A stretch of DNA of 7,606 nucleotides from an uncultured Eubacteriales bacterium. GTDB lineage: Bacteria; Bacillota; Clostridia; Oscillospirales; CAG-272. Position 1 is the first letter of the stretch. Each line of letters begins with the position of its first letter. The stretch is from positions 1 through 7,606 of the forward strand of contig ONVJ01000084.1 of assembly GCA_900321265.1 (NCBI GenBank), read 5' to 3'. This document shows positions 1 through 5,870 of this stretch, piece by piece. The position numbers were made by a program, and so were the translations under genes. A model generated the notes under the pieces. The model worked only from the letters and a program-made list of their open reading frames with translations. It was not told the origin of the DNA and made no database searches.

Positions 1-491
1 ACTCCCGCCGTAAAGGACACGCTGACCGAATAACCCTTCCCGTTCGACGCCGAATAGCTGTAGACCGACATTCCCATGACATTCTCGTCGGTCTCTTCGG
101 GATCGACTGTGAAGCCTGCGGCTTTTACCTTTCCGGCGTATGCCTTCATCTGTTCCGCGCCGACGCCTCTGAAGGCAGCGGTGAACCCGTGCTCGCCGGT
201 CTCGGCGCTGAGAAGGGCAAATTCCGGCTTCGGGATAAGCTTCGTGAATTCGTTGTCTGGCCAGTCAGCCGCGGGCAGCGTGATCCCTCCCGGGATATCG
301 ATTCCGTATTCCGTCTCCGCAGAGGTCTGAAGGTTCATCGGTTTTGCCCCCTCGGACGGGGAGAGAGCGTAGGGATCGTCAAGCCGGGTGAGCGGAGTCT
401 CCCCGAAAAGCTGTCCGAGCCCGGACAGCGCGCAGGAGGAAAGCGCCGCGGCCAGCGCGATCGCGATCGGCAGTAAAACAATCTTTTTCAT
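1..491 (-). CDS. Small lipoprotein of unknown function, C-terminus cut by window edge
   Basis: Reading from the ATG at 491, 163 codons stay open to the window edge with no stop, so the 3' end is missing. The N-terminus is a lipoprotein signal: MKK, a hydrophobic stretch, then lipobox Leu17-Ser-Ser-Cys20, so the mature protein should be lipid-anchored on the outer face of the membrane. After a polar linker (about residues 30-75), the segment WPDNEFTKLIPKPEF (about 77-91) starts a small alpha/beta-looking domain that runs past an AYAGKVKAAGF helix (about 118-127) to a strand-like SVSVSF at the end. This layout recalls the DUF6591-type lipoproteins of Bacillota, but that match is from memory and unverified. 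AGGGGG (498-503) sits six bases before the ATG, a good ribosome site. It lies 15 nt after the preceding gene's stop, so the two are probably cotranscribed. Function is unknown. Confidence 0.85.
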   Translation of the reverse strand, partial: MKKIVLLPIAIALAAALSSCALSGLGQLFGETPLTRLDDPYALSPSEGAKPMNLQTSAETEYGIDIPGGITLPAADWPDNEFTKLIPKPEFALLSAETGEHGFTAAFRGVGAEQMKAYAGKVKAAGFTVDPEETDENVMGMSVYSYSASNGKGYSVSVSFTAG

Positions 492-506
492 ATCTGTCCC
501 CCTGTG

Positions 507-1907
507 TCAGCCGGCCATGTCGACGACGAGCGTGAGGCCCAGATAGGAGCGCGGATCGACTGCCGGGTAGGGATCGTCGTCGGTGCTGGTGTTTTCGCTC
601 ACGTTTCCGAGGATGTCGACGACCCTGTCATATACCTGAACATATGCCGTCCCGGCCTCAGAGTCGGTTATCTCGGTCCAGGTCTGGGTGGCGGTGGCCG
701 CCTCGCCCTTCTGCGTGATCACGCTGACGAAATCGTGAAGCACCCTGCTGTAGGCGATGTCGAGCGCATAAGGATCGAGCTTCATCTCGAACACGCCTCC
801 AAGCGAATCGGCAAGCGTCACGTATACCTTTTTGCCCTCGAGTGTCGTTTTGTTCTCCGACGTCCTGTTCGCCGACTGTGACACGACCTTCCACATCATC
901 GATTCGTCGATGTATCCCGGCATCTCCCTCAGCCTTTTGTTGTATGACTCCGCGAGATATTTGGCAAAGTTGCGGTCGTAGTCGAGGAGCGAGACGTCGA
1001 TGTCGATGACGAATCTCCCCTGATAGGCTCCGACGGGATCCCCGTATCCGCCGTCCTTTTTGACGAGGACGATGTCGGCGGTATAGATATATGGCGCGTA
1101 GATCTCGGGCTCCCCGCGGTAGAGCTGATCTTTCGTGACCTGATCCTCTATCCTGATCGTCCAGGCCGTCTTTTCGCGGGCCGTTTCCTTCAGGATCCGG
1201 TTCATTATGCCGTTGAACTCGCGGAAGCGTGCCCTTGCCGCGGCCAGCTCGACGATATCCTTGTATTTTTCCTGATCGCGCTTATACTGATCGATGCTCA
1301 GAAGGACGCCGTTTATAACGAGGCCCTGGGAAAAGCCGCTGACGTCCGTCGGGACGGGAACGAGTGATCCGGCGCCGGGGAGCTTGCCCTCGGATATGAA
1401 ATCGACGACGGCCCCGATCGTGTCCGCCTCTCCGTAGGAGGGCAGCTTTCCGCCCAGCAGATCGGCGACCTTGTCCATGCCGACGAGCGAGAGCCAGTTT
1501 TTGACTATTCTCTCCTGCTCCTCTTTTCCGAAGGTTACCTTTTTCTGCAGCTTGTCGATCTTCAGCTTGTCCTCGACCGCGTTCTCGGGGCTCTTGTAGC
1601 CGTCGACCTCCGCGGCCGCCTTTTTCATGGCGTCGAGGATGTCGTCGTCGGTCAGTTTCCCCTCGAGAGAGCAGGTCCCTTTGAGAGTTATCTCCTGCTG
1701 CCCGGCGACCGAAACCTTCAGTTCGACGGGATATGAGTCTTTTACCTTGTCTCCGGGCAGATTCGACGGACGGAGGTGCGAGAGCCATGACTGCTCCTGA
1801 AGACTCGCAGACGAGACGGGCAGCGACGCCGGAAGCATTGCGGAGGCAAGCATGACCGCCGCGGTAATCGCGGATATGATCTTTTTGATCCTCATTCTGA
1901 TCCTCAT
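507..1907 (-). CDS. Secreted protein of unknown function (466 aa)
   Basis: I do not recognise a family. The N-terminus is a Sec-type signal peptide: basic MRIRMRIKK, a hydrophobic core (about 10-28), then a plausible cleavage after Val-Ser-Ser-Ala34. There is no lipobox cysteine and no later membrane segment, so the product is probably exported and soluble or wall-associated. The mature part has a strand-rich start (about 59-82), a charged helical region rich in Lys and Glu (about 86-140), another helical stretch (about 205-245), and alternating strands and helices to the end, including AGTAYVQVYDRVVDI (about 418-432). It has only one cysteine in the mature part (Cys79) and no visible catalytic motif. 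The ATG at 1907 is preceded by GGAGG at a seven-base spacing, inside the end of the upstream TPR-lipoprotein gene; only three bases separate that stop from this start. A second in-frame ATG at 1895 arises from a 12-bp tandem duplication. The neighbours on both sides encode lipoproteins, suggesting a joint envelope role. Confidence 0.88.
   Translation of the reverse strand: MRIRMRIKKIISAITAAVMLASAMLPASLPVSSASLQEQSWLSHLRPSNLPGDKVKDSYPVELKVSVAGQQEITLKGTCSLEGKLTDDDILDAMKKAAAEVDGYKSPENAVEDKLKIDKLQKKVTFGKEEQERIVKNWLSLVGMDKVADLLGGKLPSYGEADTIGAVVDFISEGKLPGAGSLVPVPTDVSGFSQGLVINGVLLSIDQYKRDQEKYKDIVELAAARARFREFNGIMNRILKETAREKTAWTIRIEDQVTKDQLYRGEPEIYAPYIYTADIVLVKKDGGYGDPVGAYQGRFVIDIDVSLLDYDRNFAKYLAESYNKRLREMPGYIDESMMWKVVSQSANRTSENKTTLEGKKVYVTLADSLGGVFEMKLDPYALDIAYSRVLHDFVSVITQKGEAATATQTWTEITDSEAGTAYVQVYDRVVDILGNVSENTSTDDDPYPAVDPRSYLGLTLVVDMAG
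1884..1907 (-). repeat. 12-bp tandem duplication of the gene start
   Basis: On the coding (minus) strand, ATGAGGATCAGA (1907-1896) is followed directly by ATGAGGATCAAA (1895-1884), 11 of 12 bases identical. It encodes MRIR-MRIK and gives the secreted-protein gene two consecutive in-frame start codons. The first has the better ribosome site (GGAGG, seven bases away). The repeat also adds two arginines to the positive end of the signal peptide. Confidence 0.85.
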
Positions 1908-1910
1908 CTC

Positions 1911-2843
1911 TCAGCCTCCGATCTGTCCGGCAAGCCGGTTTATATTCTCAAGGAGCTCACCGTCCGCCTTCGCCTTTGCGGTATCGATAAAGGACCGCGC
2001 AGAGGCGTCGTCGCCCGCGGCGTGAAAGACAAGGGCGGCGACGTAGTTGACCGAGGCGTCTTCGGGAGCCAGGAAGAGTCCGTCGTTCAGTATCTCAAGG
2101 GCAAGCTCTGCGTTTCCGGCGTTCAGTTCGTAGACGGAGGCGCCGGCGTAGAGCGAGGGCGTCAGCGGAGACGCCAGCAGGGCGTTGAGCGCACATGCCG
2201 CGGCAGTCTTCGGGTCCTCCGCCATCTCTTCCGCCATCGCCAGATGGTAGGCAGGCGAAAACTCGGCTCCGGTGGGAGGTGCGAGAAGCACCGTCCTCGG
2301 GGTATATACGCCGTATATCTCAAGCTCGAGCTTTGCAGCTTCCTCCCTGATCGGCCTCAGCTCGTCGACCGAAAGATCGCGCAGATAGCGGAAATCCCTC
2401 TCTGAATATAACGGATTGTATTTCGCCTTTTCATAAAGCTCCTCGGATCTCTCCTTCTCTCCCATGACCCGGCAGAGCAGGCCCTCGAAGCTGAAGGGCG
2501 CCGGGCTGCCGATCCCTGCGGCGATTATCTCCTCCCAGCTGCGGTAGGGCGCGTCGCCGATGACGGCGGTGATATTCTCTCCCTCGCCCCCCAGCCAGAG
2601 GAGCCAGTCGATGAAGAGGCGGAGGGATGAGATCTCAGCCTGTGCCAGTCCCCAGACGTATTCGCTCTCGAAGGTCAGCCTCGCGTCATACTGCTCCGCG
2701 GCGGCTGCCGCGAGTTCCCTGACCTCTGCCATGAGCTCCTCATGGGCGGTATTTTTGCCACCTCTTCCCGACAGCAGCCCGCATGAGCAGAGCGATATCA
2801 GCAGAGCGGCGGCAAGTATGAAAGCAACTGTCTTTTTAAACAT
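1911..2843 (-). CDS. TPR-like repeat lipoprotein
   Basis: This 310-residue protein starts with a lipoprotein signal: MFKK, a hydrophobic core, and lipobox Leu18-Cys-Ser-Cys21, so it is probably anchored on the outer face of the membrane. The rest is almost wholly helical. Residues about 115-146 (FSFEGLLCRVMGEKERSEELYEKAKYN) and the C-terminal part, about 197-293, show TPR-like helix pairs: small residues in the first helix, Gly-Asn/Asp turns (GNAELALEIL near 243-252, GDDASARSFI near 277-286), and Pro after the second helix (LAP near 258-260). TPR arrays usually bind proteins, so a scaffold role is an inference. The segment FIDWLLWLGG (about 77-86) is unusually Trp/Leu-rich. Its ATG overlaps the end of the YwaF-like gene by eight bases (ATGTTTAA). 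No strong Shine-Dalgarno lies close to the start, which fits translational coupling. It is followed after three bases by the secreted-protein gene. Confidence 0.87.
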   Translation of the reverse strand: MFKKTVAFILAAALLISLCSCGLLSGRGGKNTAHEELMAEVRELAAAAAEQYDARLTFESEYVWGLAQAEISSLRLFIDWLLWLGGEGENITAVIGDAPYRSWEEIIAAGIGSPAPFSFEGLLCRVMGEKERSEELYEKAKYNPLYSERDFRYLRDLSVDELRPIREEAAKLELEIYGVYTPRTVLLAPPTGAEFSPAYHLAMAEEMAEDPKTAAACALNALLASPLTPSLYAGASVYELNAGNAELALEILNDGLFLAPEDASVNYVAALVFHAAGDDASARSFIDTAKAKADGELLENINRLAGQIGG

Positions 2844-3648
2844 TTTCTTCTGTCACTTCCTTTCCTCCGGCCCCGTCCTGCGCCTTTTTCTTCATCTTTT
2901 TCCGGTCGGATATCAGCCAGGGCAGATATGAGAGGAAAAAGAGCAGCGTGACGGCGGCAGCCATGAAGAGCACCCTGACCGCGTAGTTCGAGGGCAGAAA
3001 ATCAAGGATCGATTTCGTCTCCTCAGGCCGGGCCATGAAGAGATAGTTCGCTTTGCCTCCGATCAACTCGTTGGCGAAGAAGGCGACACCCGCCATGACG
3101 GCGGTGGCGGCCCAGGCCTTGACCGCCGACTTCAGAGTCGGTCTCATCCTGTGGACGAATATCATATAGAAGACGGCGATATAACCCGCGGTGTGCTCGA
3201 TCCAGAACTGATAGTAGCGGAATCTCGTCGGACCGGTGTAGGTGATGACCGTCGGCGTGATGAGGGCGAAGACCGTCCCCGAAAAGAGCCAGAAATAGGG
3301 TATGTCAAAGAGCGTCTGGTTCTTCGTGACGAGCATATAACTCGCGAAGATCACTCCCCAGCCGCAGAGGGTGATGGGAAGATGGTCCTCGGGATTCGCC
3401 CCGAGCGAGGGCACTCCGACCAGCCTCCAGAAATAGGACATCTCGGTGATTATCATCACCAGAGCCAGAGCGAGCCTTATCTTCTTTTCGTTTCTGTACT
3501 CTCTCAGCCTGTCGCGGAATCTCCATATCAGGAGGATGACTGCGATCATGAGCAGTATCGGGATAAAATGCGCCGGAGTGAAGTTGCGGAACTCGACGCT
3601 GTCGCCGGCGCCGAAGAAGTATGAGAAGAAATTCTTCAGTCGGTCCAT
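2836..3648 (-). CDS. TIGR02206/YwaF-like integral membrane protein
   Basis: The 270-residue product is polytopic, with about six or seven hydrophobic segments (near 27-42, 58-76, 91-106, 116-133, 147-164, 178-193 and 223-246) and a strongly basic tail (RKKMKKKAQ near 249-257). Signature features of the TIGR02206/YwaF (TMEM164-related) family can be seen: His89-Leu-Pro-Ile-Thr-Leu-Cys95, the FWLFSGTVFALITP segment, Gln147-Phe-Trp-Ile-Glu-His152, and Asn201-Tyr-Leu-Phe-Met-Ala-Arg-Pro208. Length is close to what I expect for the family. Bacterial members have no settled function that I know of; the eukaryotic relative TMEM164 is reported to act in lipid acyl transfer, and extending that here would be speculative. 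I chose the ATG at 3648 because AAGGAG (3655-3660) lies six bases upstream. An ATG 48 bases further upstream (3696) would add a polar, Cys-containing extension that includes the ribosome site itself, so it is less likely. Confidence 0.9.
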   Translation of the reverse strand: MDRLKNFFSYFFGAGDSVEFRNFTPAHFIPILLMIAVILLIWRFRDRLREYRNEKKIRLALALVMIITEMSYFWRLVGVPSLGANPEDHLPITLCGWGVIFASYMLVTKNQTLFDIPYFWLFSGTVFALITPTVITYTGPTRFRYYQFWIEHTAGYIAVFYMIFVHRMRPTLKSAVKAWAATAVMAGVAFFANELIGGKANYLFMARPEETKSILDFLPSNYAVRVLFMAAAVTLLFFLSYLPWLISDRKKMKKKAQDGAGGKEVTEENV

Positions 3649-3662
3649 ATACGGCTCCTTCT

Positions 3663-3707
3663 GGCCGCCTGTGCAGCGGGACAGACATAACGTCACGCCA
3701 GGCGGCC
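3663..3707. repeat. Perfect 9-bp inverted repeat in the leader of the YwaF-like gene
   Basis: GGCCGCCTG (3663-3671) and CAGGCGGCC (3699-3707) are perfect complements around a 27-nt loop. Two more G-C pairs are possible after a bulged T. On the plus strand the stem is followed by CTTTCTTTTT (3708-3717), which resembles an intrinsic terminator for antisense transcription. On the minus (gene) strand the stem is followed by AG and then directly by the ribosome site AAGGAG, so it could influence translation of the downstream gene. The long loop makes terminator activity uncertain. Confidence 0.55.
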
Positions 3708-3717
3708 CTTTCTTTTT

Positions 3718-3733
3718 CCGGCCTTTCCGCCGG
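3718..3733. repeat. Short GC hairpin after the beta-helix protein gene
   Basis: CCGGC (3718-3722) and GCCGG (3729-3733) form a 5-bp stem with a 6-nt loop, nine bases downstream of the stop codon of the gene ending at 3743. On the transcribed strand it is followed by an A-rich stretch rather than Ts, so it does not look like a standard terminator. Readthrough into the YwaF-like gene seems possible. Confidence 0.35.
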
Positions 3734-3742
3734 TCCAGGGTG

Positions 3743-4843
3743 TCAGAACTGCTCTATTTTGAATCTGTCGGTGCAGACCGCGGGGAATTCCTGTCTGCCC
3801 CAGGGCTTGTGCCACTTCAGAGAGCCGTGAAGCCTGCCCTCGGTGTCGCGGACCCCGAGGCGGAGGCGGGACACCTCCGGCTTCAGCTTTGAGCCGCTCT
3901 CGAAATTCACCGATCCGATCTCAACGTTGCAGGGGCCTTTCGGCATGCCGAAAAGATCGGTGTCGGCGGTGGAAATTATTACCGCGTTATGCTGCGCGAC
4001 GATATGCCCGAACACCGAAAGGTGCGAGCAGTCGTGGAAGGTCAGCCCCTCCTCGCAGTTGTGGATGTAGAGATAGTCGGCGACGACGTGCTCGCCCGAG
4101 ACGATACCGTAGCGGAACCCCTGCACCGCGACGTTCCGGACGACGTTGTCATCGTTCTGATCGCCCGACAGCACCAGCCCCGCGGTGTGGCAGGGATTGG
4201 GCTGAAGCTCGAGTCCGAGGATAGTGTCGCCGACGTTTTCGCGCAGGGCGAACTGAGAGTCACAGACGTGCACCCGCGATACGTTCTGAAGATCGACCGC
4301 AGACTGAGTCGGATACATTTTTTCCTGTCTCATCGGCACCCTGAAATCGATGTTCGCGATCGAGAACTGCGACGCGCTGAACCTTCCCTTGCAGCTCGTC
4401 CCTTCGGGAGCGGCGAGGATCGAGTATGGCCTCGCAGTGGGATCATGCTCTTCGGGCGCGTTCCAGTCGGAGAAAATCCTCGTGTTGTTCTCACCGAGCT
4501 CATGGCCGGTGAATTCAACGAACCTCGTCGGCTCGAAGTTCTGCGCCACCGATTCGGGCGGGCGCACCTGGTAGGAGTTGAGCATCCTGCAGGGCATCTC
4601 GCCCTCGAGCATAATGTTCGCGGATCCTGGCGGGATCATGAGCTGGGCCCTGAGCGGCTTTCCCTCATATTCTTCGACCGCAGGCGAGGCAACGCGGTAT
4701 CCGCCCTTCGTGTAGGGGAAGAGTATCCTCCCTCCCCCGCGCTCTGCGGCGAAGTTTATCGCGGCCTGTATCGCCGCGGTGTCGTCGGCGATCCCGTCGC
4801 CCTTCGCGCCGAAATCAAGAACGTTTATTCCGAAGCCGGTCAT
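3743..4843 (-). CDS. Pectate-lyase-3-like (right-handed beta-helix) protein, no signal peptide
   Basis: The 366-residue product opens with Asp10-Phe-Gly-Ala-Lys-Gly-Asp-Gly and then Asp20-Asp-Thr-Ala-Ala-Ile-Gln-Ala-Ala-Ile, the N-terminal signature of the Pectate_lyase_3 / glycosyl-hydrolase-28-type fold, followed by GGGRILFPYTKGGY (about 36-49). From about residue 180 on, short strands with turns recur (for example VRNVAVQGFRYGIVSG near 235-250 and YLYIHNCEEGLTFHDCSHLSVFG near 257-279), as expected for beta-helix coils. Family members include polysaccharide lyases, glycosidases, epimerases and phage tail proteins; substrate and catalysis cannot be assigned here. There is no signal peptide, so it is predicted to be cytoplasmic, unlike most extracellular pectin-active relatives. 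The start at 4843 is preceded by an A7 run and a GA repeat rather than a clean Shine-Dalgarno. The gene lies 40 nt downstream of the membrane-protein gene. The C-terminus looks natural, not frameshifted. Confidence 0.85.
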   Translation of the reverse strand: MTGFGINVLDFGAKGDGIADDTAAIQAAINFAAERGGGRILFPYTKGGYRVASPAVEEYEGKPLRAQLMIPPGSANIMLEGEMPCRMLNSYQVRPPESVAQNFEPTRFVEFTGHELGENNTRIFSDWNAPEEHDPTARPYSILAAPEGTSCKGRFSASQFSIANIDFRVPMRQEKMYPTQSAVDLQNVSRVHVCDSQFALRENVGDTILGLELQPNPCHTAGLVLSGDQNDDNVVRNVAVQGFRYGIVSGEHVVADYLYIHNCEEGLTFHDCSHLSVFGHIVAQHNAVIISTADTDLFGMPKGPCNVEIGSVNFESGSKLKPEVSRLRLGVRDTEGRLHGSLKWHKPWGRQEFPAVCTDRFKIEQF

Positions 4844-4861
4844 TTTTTTTCTCTCTCTCTT
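4843..4861 (-). repeat. A8 tract and GA dinucleotide repeat at a start codon
   Basis: On the plus strand eight Ts (4843-4850) are followed by five CT units (4851-4860). On the coding strand this reads GA repeats, then As running into the ATG of the beta-helix gene. The GA repeat is the only Shine-Dalgarno-like element in this 40-nt leader. The rest of the leader is A-rich with repeated CGAAA (three copies within 4861-4879). Confidence 0.7.
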
Positions 4862-4883
4862 TCGTTTCGGTTTTCGGGTTTCT

Positions 4884-5870
4884 TTATCCGCGCTTTTTAA
4901 GTGAAAGGCTTCTGAGAAGTCCGGCGACCGAAGCGATAAGCGGGGTGAACACCGATATCATCGTGGCAAAATTGACGCTGGCCGAGAAGGCGACCGGCAG
5001 AAGTCCGAAGCCGACGTTCGACGGACCGTCGAGGTTGAATTTCAGCGCGACGAAGTAGAAGACCGCCGACATGACCGAGACGCCGAGGCAGACGAGCGAC
5101 ACTCTGAGCATCGCGCCGCCCCGCTTTTCGGGCTTCAGGGCGTTGTAGCAGAGCTCCCAGACGGCAAACGAGAGGAAGGTGACGAGAGAGGCGAACATCG
5201 ACGCCAGAGTATATGGCAGATATCCGTGTGAGAAATCGACGATAAAGATGCTGTAGAAGAAACCGCAGAAGCCGTAAAGCCCGAAGAGAAACCAGAGCGT
5301 CACAAAGAGGTTGCGGAAAAATCCCGCCTTCCCCCGGGCGAGAGGCCGCGAGGGACCGTTATAGGGCTTGCTGCCGGCGTATTTCTTAAAATACAGGAGG
5401 ACGCAGACTCCACCCGCGATAAAGAGGAGCGCGTAGAGCATGGCGTCAAGCGGATAGAAGGGGGAGGGCGCGCCTTCGGTCAGCGACAGATACCTGCCCG
5501 CGAACCTCATCGCGACGGTGTAAAGGATGACGAAGGCGCCGATCGCGACGGTTATGACCGCGTGCTTCTTTGCCTTTTTCGCGAGGATGTCCGGGCTCTC
5601 GTTGCGGAAGAATGCCTGGCAGATCATCAGTCCGCCCAGAGTCACGCCGAAGGAGAGAAAGACGGGGACCGACCTCATCGCGTCCCGCAGGGCGATGTCC
5701 GCCGAGCCCGCGACGGTCGATCCGACGCAGTCGGAGAAGCAGTAGAGGGCGTTCATGAAGGTGAACGCGGTTATCACATAGAGGAAGACGAGGCAGGCGA
5801 AGGATACAAGCCCGGCCTTTCTCGACCCTGAAGAGGGGCAGACGAAATTATCCCGATCAAACATTTTCAT
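4884..5870 (-). CDS. Polytopic membrane protein of unknown function
   Basis: Starting at the ATG at 5870, the 328-residue product has about eight hydrophobic segments (near 20-42, 67-88, 103-123, 140-161, 184-209, 217-241, 252-277 and 286-316). Positively charged stretches lie between them (AKKAKKH near 97-103, KPEKR near 246-250) and at the C-terminus (LKKRG). I recognise no family motif; transporter or enzyme roles are both open. The start is ambiguous: in-frame ATGs occur at 5885, 5876, 5870 and 5864. I prefer 5870 because it overlaps the stop of the phosphoesterase gene in a TGATG, a typical translational-coupling junction. For the 5864 start, GGTGAT upstream resembles the end of the anti-Shine-Dalgarno complement. 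Coupling to a surface phosphoesterase suggests the two work on a related envelope or periplasm-side substrate, but this is inference. Aromatic-rich segments such as LYGFCGFFYSIF (about 198-209) are notable. Confidence 0.85.
   Translation of the reverse strand: MKMFDRDNFVCPSSGSRKAGLVSFACLVFLYVITAFTFMNALYCFSDCVGSTVAGSADIALRDAMRSVPVFLSFGVTLGGLMICQAFFRNESPDILAKKAKKHAVITVAIGAFVILYTVAMRFAGRYLSLTEGAPSPFYPLDAMLYALLFIAGGVCVLLYFKKYAGSKPYNGPSRPLARGKAGFFRNLFVTLWFLFGLYGFCGFFYSIFIVDFSHGYLPYTLASMFASLVTFLSFAVWELCYNALKPEKRGGAMLRVSLVCLGVSVMSAVFYFVALKFNLDGPSNVGFGLLPVAFSASVNFATMISVFTPLIASVAGLLRSLSLKKRG

Noticed and set aside
452..472. GCGATCGCGATC-type repeat in the small lipoprotein gene
   Set aside because: It encodes the Ile-Ala-Ile-Ala part of the signal peptide core and is explained by codon choice.
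3649..3696. Upstream start at 3696 for the YwaF-like gene
   Set aside because: The extra 16 residues contain the ribosome site for the ATG at 3648 and part of the inverted repeat, and they do not look like a membrane-protein N-terminus.
3989..4900. Long open plus-strand frame (303 codons) across the beta-helix gene
   Set aside because: It shadows a gene with a recognisable domain signature, and its product is Arg/Val-rich with no motif or ribosome site.
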